Assembly: GCF_004339525.1 (NCBI RefSeq)
Contig: NZ_SMGE01000001.1
Coordinates: forward strand, 5,642,001 to 5,706,000
Source: Flavobacterium sp. 90
Lineage (GTDB): Bacteria; Bacteroidota; Bacteroidia; Flavobacteriales; Flavobacteriaceae
Length of the DNA stretch: 64,000 bases
Reading direction: 5' to 3'
Shown: piece after piece, positions 52,589 through 60,556 of the stretch
How positions within the stretch are numbered: position 1 is the stretch's first letter
Layout: every line of letters starts with the position of its first letter
Program-made: the position numbers and the translations under genes
Notes under the pieces: generated by a model
Told to the model about the DNA's origin: nothing
What the model saw: only the letters and a program-made list of their open reading frames with translations
Databases searched by the model: none

Positions 52589-52721
52589 ATGTATCCTTAA
52601 TTTTTTTAATAACCAATTAAATATAAATCAAGAATAGCATTATTTTAAATTAACTAACTAAATTTTAACTATAATAAAGTTAGTTATTTATTTTTAACTA
52701 TTATTCAATTTCAGTATTTAT

Positions 52722-53342
52722 TTACAAAATACCAATATCCCCCTTACCTTCTCTCACAATAACAGGCTCGTAATCTGATAAGTCAATAATCGTCGAACCA
52801 ACATTATCACCATAACCTCCATCGATTACTAAATCAACAATATTCTGCCATTTTTCAAAAATCAATTCAGGATCAGTAGTATATTCAATTACATCATCTT
52901 CATCCCTGATAGAAGTTGAAACCACTGGATTTCCTAATTGACGAACAATTTCTAAAATAATATTATTATCAGGAACACGAATACCAACAGTCGTTTTCTT
53001 TTTAAACTCTTTTGGTAAATTATTATTTCCAGGCAAAATAAAAGTATAAGGTCCCGGTAAAGCTCTTTTCAGAATTTTGAAAGTAGATGTATCAATCTGA
53101 CGAACATAATCTGATAAATTACTCAAATCATGACAGATGAACGAGAAATTTGCTTTCTCTAATTTTACACCTTTAATCTTTGCAATTTTCTCTAAAGCAC
53201 GCGAATTTGTAATATCACAACCCAAGCCGTAAACTGTATCAGTTGGGTAAATTACTAATCCACCATTCTGAAGTACTTTTACAACTTTGGCAATTGCAGC
53301 TTCACTAGGTTTATCCGGATATATTTTTATGAACTCAGCCAT
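52722..53342 (-). CDS. L-threonylcarbamoyladenylate synthase (Sua5/YciO/TsaC family)
   Basis: 206 residues. The family makes threonylcarbamoyl-AMP from Thr, bicarbonate and ATP, the first step to t6A in tRNA. Visible motifs: GGLVIYPTDTVYGLGCDI near the N-terminus, IAKIKGVKLEKANFSFICHD (K/R-x-K substrate segment), ALPGPYTFILPGNN and GNPVVSTSIR. Within the family this length matches the short YciO/TsaC form. tsaE at 37744 acts later in the same pathway. Confidence 0.9.
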   Translation of the reverse strand: MAEFIKIYPDKPSEAAIAKVVKVLQNGGLVIYPTDTVYGLGCDITNSRALEKIAKIKGVKLEKANFSFICHDLSNLSDYVRQIDTSTFKILKRALPGPYTFILPGNNNLPKEFKKKTTVGIRVPDNNIILEIVRQLGNPVVSTSIRDEDDVIEYTTDPELIFEKWQNIVDLVIDGGYGDNVGSTIIDLSDYEPVIVREGKGDIGIL

Positions 53343-53590
53343 TTTTTTTTAGAATAAAGAAGTTAGATTATAGAATAAAGACTACTCTTTAATTCTTTTT
53401 ATTTTTTTTTAATAGATAACAAAATCCTCAATTAAAAATAGATTTAATTTAAAACTAAAAAATCCATATTCATCTGAAAAGTCACGAGAAATTGCGAAGC
53501 AAGAAAATCGAATCCAGTAACAAAAAAATCAACTTTTAAAATCTATTTTCTATCATCTTTCTTCTATATTCTTTCTTCTATACTCTTTTT
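53343..53590. other. intergenic region with TAGAATAAAGA-like repeats
   Basis: 248 bases without a gene. It has TAGAATAAAGA-like strings at 53350-53382 and pyrimidine-rich counterparts TTCTTCTATATTCTTTCTTC at 53560-53582. The same word family makes the tandem array at 60436-60533. No clear terminator after uvrD is seen. Confidence 0.5.
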
Positions 53591-55945
53591 CTATCCTACC
53601 ACATCCAATTTAGCAAAACGAAGCAAAAGCTTTTTAAGACCTCCAACTTCAAATTTTATTTCGGCTTTTTTATCAGGACCGACACCTTCAAGATTTACAA
53701 CTTCACCTTTTCCAAAACGTTCGTGCATTACGACATTCCCAATCGTCAGCTTATTATCGAATAAATTTGGTGCACTTGGAGTATTCGGATTAGTTCCTGC
53801 AACTGGTTTTAATTTGCGAATATTCAAATCCGGTTTTGGATGATTATCTGTAACATGTTTTGGTGGCGTTGAACCAATTGGTTTTGCCAAACGCAATTTA
53901 GATTTATCAATATCTCCAAAAATATCACCATCGATAGGCGATTTGTATCTGTAATTAGTTTCCGCAGGAGTTAGATATTCCAGATATTGACCGTCGATTT
54001 CTTCAATAAAACGCGATGGTTCACTGTCTGTTAGTTTTCCCCAACGGTAACGCGATTGTGCATAAGTTAAATAAGCATGATGTTCTGCACGAGTTAAAGC
54101 TACGTAAAATAATCGACGTTCTTCTTCTAATTCACTTCTGGTACTCATACTCATCGCACTCGGAAACAGATCTTCTTCCATTCCCACCACAAAAACATGA
54201 GGGAACTCAAGTCCTTTTGCAAGGTGTATTGTCATTAAAGCGACACGATCTTCATCAGATGTATCTTTATCTAAATCAGTTGCAAGCGCCACATCTTCCA
54301 TAAATTCAGACAAAGCTCCTCTTGCGCCGTCAATTTCTTTTTGTCCTTCAGTAAAATCTTTTAAACCATTCAAAAGTTCTTCGATATTCTGAATTTTTGC
54401 CATTCCTTCCGGAGTCGCATCTTTCTTTAATTCCTGAACTAATCCGGTTTTCTTAGCTACATAATCAGTAACATAAAAAGCATCCTGATTTTGATCAATT
54501 ACCTGAAAACTCTGAATCATTGTAACAAAATCATTGATTTTATTCTTCGTTCCAGCGTTTAATTTCAAGTCAATTTTATCAATATTAACCATTACTTCCC
54601 AAATAGAGCGTTTGTAATGATTAGCAGCAATAGTTAATTTTTCAACCGTAGTATCACCAATTCCACGAGCCGGATAATTAATTACACGCACAAGCGCTTC
54701 TTCATCTTTGGGGTTAATTACTAAGCGTAAATAACACAAAACATCCTTAATTTCCTTACGTTGATAGAACGATAATCCACCGTAAATTCTGTATGGAATA
54801 TCACGTTTTCTCAATGCGTCCTCCATTGCACGCGATTGTGCGTTGGTACGGTACAAAATTGCAAATGCACCATTGTGCAATTGATTTTGCATTTTTTGTT
54901 CGAAAATAGTACTGGCTACAAAACGTCCCTCTTCGGCATCTGTTAAACTACGATGTATTTTAATTTTTGAACCAAAATCATTCGCCGTCCAAACAACTTT
55001 ATCCAGTTTGGTTTTATTATGTTCCATTACAGTATTCGCTGCTTCAACAATATTTCTTGTCGAACGGTAATTTTGCTCTAAACGGAACATGATTACACCT
55101 TCATAATCCTTCTGAAAATTCAGAATGTTATTAATATTTGCTCCACGGAAAGCATAAATACTCTGCGCATCATCACCAACTACACAAATATTCTGAAACT
55201 TATCTGATAAAGCCCTTACAATCAAATACTGAGAGTGATTCGTATCTTGGTACTCATCAACCATAATGTATCTAAAACGGTTTTGATATTTAGCCAAAAT
55301 CTCAGGGAAACGAGTCAATAACTCATTGGTTTTCAACAATAAATCATCAAAATCCATTGCTCCAGCCTTAAAACAACGCTCTACATATTGCTGATAAATT
55401 TCTCCCAATCTTGGTCTTTTCGCCATTGCATCGGCTTCGACCAACTCGGGATTATTGAAATACGCTTTTACCGTAATTAAACTGTTTTTATAATTAGATA
55501 TACGTCCTAAAATCTGTTTTGGTTTATAGATATCACGATCCAACTGCATCTCCTTAATAATAGAAGAAATCAGTCTTGCCGAATCCTGAGAATCATAAAT
55601 TGTAAAATTGGAAGGATAACCCAAATGATCTGATTCCGCACGCAGAATACGAGCAAAAATTGAGTGAAAAGTTCCCATCCAAAGGTTTTTTGCTTCAGAT
55701 GCTCCCACAATATCCGAAATCCTGTGCTTCATTTCACGAGCCGCTTTGTTCGTAAACGTAAGCGATAAAATATTGAAAGCGTCAATACCTTGCGCCATCA
55801 AATAAGCAATCCTAATAGTTAAAACACGGGTTTTTCCAGAACCCGCACCAGCAATAATAATCATTGGCCCGTCTTTTTTCAGAACGGGTTGTCGTTGCGC
55901 TTCATTGAGTTGATCAATGTACTTTTGCATGAAATTGTTCTCCAT
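53591..55945 (-). CDS. uvrD: UvrD/PcrA-family DNA helicase
   Basis: 784 residues. SF1A 3'-5' helicase for nucleotide excision repair and removal of RecA. Motifs in order: I AGAGSGKTRVLTIRIAYL, II VDEYQDTNHSQYL, III VVGDDAQSIYAFRGA, IV FRLEQNYRSTRNI, V LMTIHLAKGLEFPHVFVVG, VI YVALTRAEHHAYLTY. The C-terminal ~50 residues (MHERFGKGEVVNLEGVG) form a Tudor-like RNA polymerase-interaction domain as in PcrA. I chose ATG at 55945 (MENNFMQKYI); an in-frame TTG three codons earlier is less likely. Confidence 0.95.
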   Translation of the reverse strand: MENNFMQKYIDQLNEAQRQPVLKKDGPMIIIAGAGSGKTRVLTIRIAYLMAQGIDAFNILSLTFTNKAAREMKHRISDIVGASEAKNLWMGTFHSIFARILRAESDHLGYPSNFTIYDSQDSARLISSIIKEMQLDRDIYKPKQILGRISNYKNSLITVKAYFNNPELVEADAMAKRPRLGEIYQQYVERCFKAGAMDFDDLLLKTNELLTRFPEILAKYQNRFRYIMVDEYQDTNHSQYLIVRALSDKFQNICVVGDDAQSIYAFRGANINNILNFQKDYEGVIMFRLEQNYRSTRNIVEAANTVMEHNKTKLDKVVWTANDFGSKIKIHRSLTDAEEGRFVASTIFEQKMQNQLHNGAFAILYRTNAQSRAMEDALRKRDIPYRIYGGLSFYQRKEIKDVLCYLRLVINPKDEEALVRVINYPARGIGDTTVEKLTIAANHYKRSIWEVMVNIDKIDLKLNAGTKNKINDFVTMIQSFQVIDQNQDAFYVTDYVAKKTGLVQELKKDATPEGMAKIQNIEELLNGLKDFTEGQKEIDGARGALSEFMEDVALATDLDKDTSDEDRVALMTIHLAKGLEFPHVFVVGMEEDLFPSAMSMSTRSELEEERRLFYVALTRAEHHAYLTYAQSRYRWGKLTDSEPSRFIEEIDGQYLEYLTPAETNYRYKSPIDGDIFGDIDKSKLRLAKPIGSTPPKHVTDNHPKPDLNIRKLKPVAGTNPNTPSAPNLFDNKLTIGNVVMHERFGKGEVVNLEGVGPDKKAEIKFEVGGLKKLLLRFAKLDVVG

Positions 55946-55977
55946 ATGATGCAAAAATAAGAATTATAAAAGAAAGT

Positions 55978-56008
55978 TCCTAAGATACTAAGTCGCTAAG
56001 ATTCTAAG
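55978..56008. repeat. CTAAG-type degenerate short repeats
   Basis: CCTAAGATACTAAGTCGCTAAG then ATTCTAAG just upstream of uvrD. Same family as at 27371 and 56151. Confidence 0.6.
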
Positions 56009-56058
56009 TTTTTTTTATTTTTTTTTGAAGCAAAACATTTGGCATTTTCTTCAAACAT

Positions 56059-56119
56059 AGTTCCCGCTTTCGGCTTTATCTCTTCGTTTCACTTCGAGGA
56101 TACCGCCTCTATCGGGGCT
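56059..56119 (-). repeat. structured intergenic repeat, copy 2
   Basis: Minus strand begins AGCCCCGATAGAGGCGGTATCC, as in the copy at 16314-16387 with small changes, then a hairpin with a different loop (TATCCTCGAAG / CGAAGAGATA) and a tail rich in CGGGAACT. Between uvrD and the small ORF at 56186. Confidence 0.65.
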
Positions 56120-56150
56120 AGATTAACACAATTGGCTTCTTTTACACAAG

Positions 56151-56182
56151 GTACTAAGGTTCTGAGTTGCTAAGGTTCTAAG
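56151..56182. repeat. CTAAG-type repeat, left of the small ORF
   Basis: GTACTAAGGTTCTGAGTTGC followed by TAAGGTTCTAAG. An inverted relative lies at 56432-56470, so the two bracket the small ORF at 56186-56365. Confidence 0.65.
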
Positions 56183-56185
56183 TTT

Positions 56186-56365
56186 TTATTTTTTGAGGTT
56201 ATAAACAGTATTCTTTAAATTTAAAAGACCATACTTAATTCTAAGTTTTTCTTTAAAATCTGAAAAATCTATTGTTCTGCCCGCTACTATATCCTTTTCA
56301 CTTTTTTTTAATTTCTCTAACACTTTTTCTAAACCATTCTCGCAATCATCATCTAATTCTGTCAT
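56186..56365 (-). CDS. small hypothetical protein, 59 residues
   Basis: ATG at 56365 to TAA at 56186, 59 codons, below usual size cutoffs. The protein begins MTELDDDCENGLEKVLEKLK, has KDIVAGRTIDFSDFKEKLR in the middle and ends NTVYNLKK. It is highly charged and helical with no signal peptide. The ordered helix with I-x-x-G-R-x-I-x-F is loosely like antitoxin or DNA-binding helices, but no toxin gene lies beside it. It is bracketed by inverted copies of a CTAAG repeat. Real coding is likely from its balanced codon use, yet its function is unknown. Confidence 0.5.
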   Translation of the reverse strand: MTELDDDCENGLEKVLEKLKKSEKDIVAGRTIDFSDFKEKLRIKYGLLNLKNTVYNLKK

Positions 56366-56431
56366 AACTTATTAATATGTATCAAACAAAAATAAGTAAT
56401 TATTTACATATAAATTCCTATAATTAAGTAG

Positions 56432-56470
56432 AAAACTTAGTACCTCAGAATCTTAGTTTCTTAGTACCTT
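56432..56470. repeat. CTAAG-type repeat, right of the small ORF (inverted)
   Basis: Reads CTTAGTACCTCAGAATCTTAG plus TTTCTTAGTACC on the plus strand, the reverse of the unit at 56151-56182. It also abuts the 3' end of the TSUP gene. Confidence 0.65.
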
Positions 56471-57238
56471 TTATTTAAAAAACACATCATAAGCAAATCG
56501 GATCAACGTACCAATTACCACAACCAAAAAGAAAATTCTAATAAAGCCATTTCCTTTATTAATCGCTAATTTGGCGCCAAGCCATCCGCCAAGTCCATTG
56601 CTGATTGCCATCGGAATTGCGATTGACCAAATGATTTTTCCTTTAATCATAAACAAACAAATCGAACCAAAATTAGTCGCCAGATTCACCATTTTTGCAT
56701 TTGCAGAAGCATGTAAAAAGTCAAAACCAAGCAAAGCAATAAAGGCAACTACAAAAAAACTTCCTGTTCCCGGTCCAATAAATCCATCGTAGAAACCAAC
56801 AATTACACTGATAATTACTGCATAAATAATTTGCGTTGTAGCCGAATGATCTTTGGCTTCATGTTGTCCGAAGTTCTTCTTTGCATAAGTGTAGATAAAC
56901 AACAATGATAAAACAACCAATAAAAGTGGTTTCATAAAATCATTACTTACCATGGTCAATATAGTAGAGCCTAAAAATGCAGACGGAACCGCCAAACACA
57001 TCATTATCAAAAGCAACTTCCATTGAATAACTACTTCTTTTAAATACTGAAAAGCTGCAAAAGCCGTTCCGCTAAAAGCCGGTAATTTCAGTGTTCCAAT
57101 AACGGTTGAAACAGGTAAATTTGGTAACAAAATTAATCCCATTGGCGTTTGAATCAATCCGCCGCCGCCAACAATTGCATCAATAAATCCTGCTGCAAAA
57201 GCAGCTAAACAAAGAAAAAGTATTACGTATGAATCCAT
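56471..57238 (-). CDS. TSUP (TauE/SafE)-family membrane transporter
   Basis: 255 residues, about eight hydrophobic segments in two homologous halves. The signature AFAAGFIDAIVGGGGLIQTPMGLILLP at the N-terminus and FYDGFIGPGTGSFFVVAFIAL in the second half are diagnostic. TSUP proteins carry sulfite, sulfonates, sulfoacetate or other organic anions. No sulphur-metabolism genes are nearby apart from the distant YeiH at 9970, so the substrate is open. Confidence 0.9.
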   Translation of the reverse strand: MDSYVILFLCLAAFAAGFIDAIVGGGGLIQTPMGLILLPNLPVSTVIGTLKLPAFSGTAFAAFQYLKEVVIQWKLLLIMMCLAVPSAFLGSTILTMVSNDFMKPLLLVVLSLLFIYTYAKKNFGQHEAKDHSATTQIIYAVIISVIVGFYDGFIGPGTGSFFVVAFIALLGFDFLHASANAKMVNLATNFGSICLFMIKGKIIWSIAIPMAISNGLGGWLGAKLAINKGNGFIRIFFLVVVIGTLIRFAYDVFFK

Positions 57239-57362
57239 TAATGTTGTGTTTCAGTAGATTTTAGAAGAAGGAAACAAAAGTAAACTTCCATTTTGTTTAT
57301 TACAATAAATTTAAAGCGGATTTCTCCTCAAAAAGTATATTTTTGTTGAAAAATTGAACCAA

Positions 57363-57884
57363 ATGGATTTTAATAGAATTATAGAATTAGCCAGTTATAC
57401 TTTACCTGCAATTGTTACCGGATTTGTGGCTTATAGTTTTTTTGAACTACACATAAAAAACAACGATAAAAAGCGTACTTTTTTATTAAACAGAGAATAT
57501 CAGAAACAATCTTTGCCAATACGTTTGCAGGCTTACGAACGTATGACTTTGTATCTAGAGCGTATCAATCTTACGAAATTATTGATCAGAATTGCTCCAA
57601 TTTCTCCAGAAAAACACGATTATGAAAACTTTGTAATCGACCAAATCGAACAAGAATTTGAACACAATCTAACGCAACAAATTTATATGTCTGATGAATG
57701 TTGGACAATTATTACAACTGCAAAAAACTCAACGATACAAATCATTCGTAAAGCTGCCATGAGCGACCGTGTTGAAAGCGCAGACAAATTACGAGAAAAG
57801 ATTTTGAATGATTTATTAGAAAAACAATCTCCAAGTAATGCTGCTTTGGCATATATTAAAAATGAAGTTGCTGAACTTTGGTAA
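57363..57884 (+). CDS. hypothetical membrane-anchored protein
   Basis: 173 residues from ATG at 57363 (MDFNRIIELASYTLPAIVTG). A single N-terminal membrane segment (about 12-29) precedes a long helical cytoplasmic part (KKRTFLLNREYQKQSLPIRLQAYERMTLYLERINLTKLL). It resembles a conserved Flavobacteriia family of unknown function, but I do not know a name with certainty. Divergent from the TSUP gene. Confidence 0.68.
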   Translation: MDFNRIIELASYTLPAIVTGFVAYSFFELHIKNNDKKRTFLLNREYQKQSLPIRLQAYERMTLYLERINLTKLLIRIAPISPEKHDYENFVIDQIEQEFEHNLTQQIYMSDECWTIITTAKNSTIQIIRKAAMSDRVESADKLREKILNDLLEKQSPSNAALAYIKNEVAELW

Positions 57885-57990
57885 ACTTTATTGTAGAGTT
57901 CAGATTTTAGATTTTACATTTCTTATTAAATTATGAATTAAAATCTAAAATCAACTTTACAAAATTATTGAAATTTACACTCTAAAGAAC

Positions 57991-58428
57991 TTAGACTATT
58001 TTATTTAAAATGGTTTGAGTCCAATCTTCATCTGTTTCAGAAATTATAATAGTTTTGAAACCATATTTTTGACCTTCCATTTCAACTCCAATTGAATCAT
58101 CCACATGGATGTCAATATGGAACATTGAAGGAAATTTAGAAGAATGAATATTTGTTTTACTAATCATTTTTTGGTGTTTCTGTTGGTTAATTATATAATC
58201 AACAGAAATTCCATAAGAACAAAATGTCCACTTTATTCTTAATTCACTTCTATATGAAGTGGTGTAAATATAAATCTGATGTTTTTGTTTTTTTAGCTCT
58301 TTAAATAAATCTATCGTTCCTTTTCTCAGACACTCAATTCCAAAAAAACGCTGAAGAAAATTTGTTTTTTCTAATTGAAATTTATTTTTAGAAATCAATG
58401 TATCATCCAGATCAAAAGATATAATCAT
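57991..58428 (-). CDS. HAD-family hydrolase
   Basis: 145 residues. Motif I ISFDLDDTLIS holds the nucleophile Asp and acid Asp (residues 6 and 8). YIYTTSYRS carries the motif II Thr/Ser and FHIDIHVDDSIGVEME the acidic motif IV, with Lys in MISKTN as candidate motif III. It has no cap domain, so it acts on larger or protein substrates or is a phosphatase of unknown target. Last of a three-gene run with the membrane protein and patatin genes (19-bp spacing). Confidence 0.82.
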   Translation of the reverse strand: MIISFDLDDTLISKNKFQLEKTNFLQRFFGIECLRKGTIDLFKELKKQKHQIYIYTTSYRSELRIKWTFCSYGISVDYIINQQKHQKMISKTNIHSSKFPSMFHIDIHVDDSIGVEMEGQKYGFKTIIISETDEDWTQTILNKIV

Positions 58429-58447
58429 AAACTACTTTTAATTTTGT

Positions 58448-59395
58448 TTAAATCTCTTTTTCTTTAGACTCAAGATTTTTCTTTAAAGCATTTAGCAATT
58501 TGCTCTCAAAATCAGCAATTATATTCTTCGAGCAAAATTCTCCATAAAGCGGAACATTTGTTCTTACTTTATAATCACAAACAAGAGTTAGTTTCGTTTT
58601 TGATTCACTTATTTTTTCCAACTCATATGTGATGGCGCTAAAAATCAAACTTTTACTCTTAAGAACATGGTTAAATGTTTGACTATTCTCCAGCTTTGAT
58701 TTATCAACATTAATCGCAAAAGACATTTTCTTAAATTTGTCCAATTCTATAATCTTCTCGTTTAATATTATTCCGTTGTCAAAATATCCCAATCTGGTAT
58801 TTGTTTTTGAATTATAGTCGGATTTTACCGGATTCGGAAAGCCCAGATAATTATAAAAGGAATTATTTATATCGTTTGTAAGTACAGGAACAGAAGCTAA
58901 ATTGTTCCAAACAAATTCATCTGAAGTATTAATTTCTACTGTTTGAGAAACCTGAAAACTAGATTCTCTTTTTTCGACGTACTTTTCAATATTTCCTAAA
59001 ACAATTGGAATTAAAACTAATAACAAACTATTTCTATTAGTGTTTTCTTTTACCTTTTCTAATTTACTTTTGATAAAATGTCTAAAAAGCAAACTTGCCA
59101 AGACAGAAGCAATCACATAAGGCGGAAGCAAAATAATCAAACATCCAAGATCTTCAAATCGTGATCTGAAAGCAAAATATAAAAATAGAAATGAGCTTAT
59201 CAACGGAAAAAGTGCCGCTTTTAAACAACTGTCTGCAAAAACTTTAGGATCAATAACAAAAGGTAAATATCCCATTATAATTGGGACAATAATCAGGTAA
59301 TCGAGTGAATTAAATTCAATAATATTATATTCAACTAAAACCCTAAAAAGCATTGCATAAACAACAGCAAATATAATTCCGTAGTATTTCTTCAT
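58448..59395 (-). CDS. membrane protein with SRPBCC-like C-terminal domain
   Basis: 315 residues. Four hydrophobic segments in the first ~110 residues (IIFAVVYAMLFRVLVEY; LIIVPIIMGYLPFVI; LFPLISSFLFLYFAF; IILLPPYVIASVLASLLF) plus one around 124-132. The soluble part (about 150-310) starts VSQTVEINTSDEFVWNNLASVPVL, reminiscent of START/SRPBCC lipid-binding domains (hydrophobic tunnel). It lies between a patatin and a HAD gene with about 20 bp on each side, so all three belong together. Function unknown; lipid handling is an inference. Confidence 0.68.
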   Translation of the reverse strand: MKKYYGIIFAVVYAMLFRVLVEYNIIEFNSLDYLIIVPIIMGYLPFVIDPKVFADSCLKAALFPLISSFLFLYFAFRSRFEDLGCLIILLPPYVIASVLASLLFRHFIKSKLEKVKENTNRNSLLLVLIPIVLGNIEKYVEKRESSFQVSQTVEINTSDEFVWNNLASVPVLTNDINNSFYNYLGFPNPVKSDYNSKTNTRLGYFDNGIILNEKIIELDKFKKMSFAINVDKSKLENSQTFNHVLKSKSLIFSAITYELEKISESKTKLTLVCDYKVRTNVPLYGEFCSKNIIADFESKLLNALKKNLESKEKEI

Positions 59396-59416
59396 TCTTT
59401 ACTTTTAACTTTTATA

Positions 59417-60316
59417 TTACCTATTATCACTCATAATTTCAGACTTATTCTGAGCATATTCATAACCTTGTTCCCACCAAACTTTCATGACTTCCTTATT
59501 AAAAATAAGCGCATTGTTAGTCAGTTTTGTTGGCGTGTAATATAAGTTAAGTTTCACATTCTTGTTAGTTGCCATAAGTTTTCCTATAGCAATGTCGTGT
59601 TTTTCGACCTGATCTAAGGCAATTCTAAACAAGTCAATCATTAGCGAAAAAGGATTCTTACCAATAACTGTTTTATCCATATTCACCTCAGTTTCCAGAA
59701 TAATTACATCAATTTCTGTGGCTCCGCGATTAATAGCTTCCCGAATAGGAACCAAACTCGAAAATCCGCCATCGCCATATTCGGAATTATTTCTCTCAAC
59801 CAAACTCATAAACGGAACATAATTACTGGAAATCCAGGACCAATCACAAAACTCTTCATAAGTACAATCTTTTATAGATTTATATTCCGATTCATTTTTG
59901 GTAAAATTGGTTACGGTGATTATAACGTCATTATTCAGTTTTTTCAGTTTATTAAAATCCGAAAGACTGAAATTATTCTGAATATATTTCTTTAATCCTT
60001 TGCTTTCGCCAAAAGTTCGCTTTCCCTTAAAAAACTGACGTATAACATTGAAGTGATTTATGGTTACAATATCGACTCCATCTTTATTTTTAACCACAAA
60101 TGGGCAAATATTAAAGATGCTTCCCATTGTAACATTGGTATAAACCGAATGAATTTTCTTGATATGCCCCAGCGCTAAATGCGGAATCAGCAAACTTCCT
60201 GTAGAAGTGCCAATAAACAAATCATATTCGTGATTTTTTTCTTCAATTAGATATTGCGCCACACCACCAGCAAATGCGCCTTTACTTCCTCCACCAGAAA
60301 TAACCAATGCTCTCAT
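59417..60316 (-). CDS. patatin-like phospholipase
   Basis: 299 residues, cytoplasmic. Catalytic dyad motifs are clear: oxyanion hole GGGSKGAFAGGVA (residues ~8-20), nucleophile Ser in FIGTSTGSLLIPH (GxSxG near 40) and the Asp in YGDGGFSSLVPI (DGG near 197). It is expected to hydrolyse acyl chains from phospholipids. First gene of a three-gene run with a membrane protein and a HAD hydrolase. Patatins can be part of defence or toxin systems, but no nucleotide-sensing partner is seen here. Confidence 0.9.
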   Translation of the reverse strand: MRALVISGGGSKGAFAGGVAQYLIEEKNHEYDLFIGTSTGSLLIPHLALGHIKKIHSVYTNVTMGSIFNICPFVVKNKDGVDIVTINHFNVIRQFFKGKRTFGESKGLKKYIQNNFSLSDFNKLKKLNNDVIITVTNFTKNESEYKSIKDCTYEEFCDWSWISSNYVPFMSLVERNNSEYGDGGFSSLVPIREAINRGATEIDVIILETEVNMDKTVIGKNPFSLMIDLFRIALDQVEKHDIAIGKLMATNKNVKLNLYYTPTKLTNNALIFNKEVMKVWWEQGYEYAQNKSEIMSDNR

Positions 60317-60435
60317 AAATTTATTGTAGGTATTTGTATTTGTTTTTTTGGGCTTTTAGAAGGAGAGGAAAGATTTTTAGAGGCAAGAACAAAGACTTTC
60401 TTTAAATCTCAAAATCTTGCCTCTTGCTTCTTTTA

Positions 60436-60533
60436 TTCTATTCTCTTTATTCTATTCTCTTTATTCTATTCTCTTTATTCTATTCTCTTTATTCTATTCT
60501 CTTTATTCTATAATCTTTATTCTATAATCTTGC
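60436..60533. repeat. tandem array of seven 14-bp units
   Basis: Five perfect copies of TTCTATTCTCTTTA (60436-60505), then TTCTATAATCTTTA (60506-60519) and TTCTATAATCTTGC (60520-60533). It lies between the M1 aminopeptidase and patatin genes, both on the minus strand, and is pyrimidine-rich on the plus strand. Copy number is likely to vary by slippage. Confidence 0.92.
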
Positions 60534-60556
60534 CTCTTGCTTCTATATTCTATTCT

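Noticed and set aside
56186..56365. Type II toxin-antitoxin module.
   Set aside because: The small protein has only a loose antitoxin-like look, and the adjacent genes (TSUP transporter, uvrD) are not toxins.
59417..60316. CBASS-type defence phospholipase.
   Set aside because: A patatin is present, but there is no cyclic nucleotide synthase (CD-NTase) or ubiquitin-like accessory gene nearby.
60436..60533. CRISPR array.
   Set aside because: The repeats are 14 bp and contiguous with no spacers, and there are no cas genes in the window.
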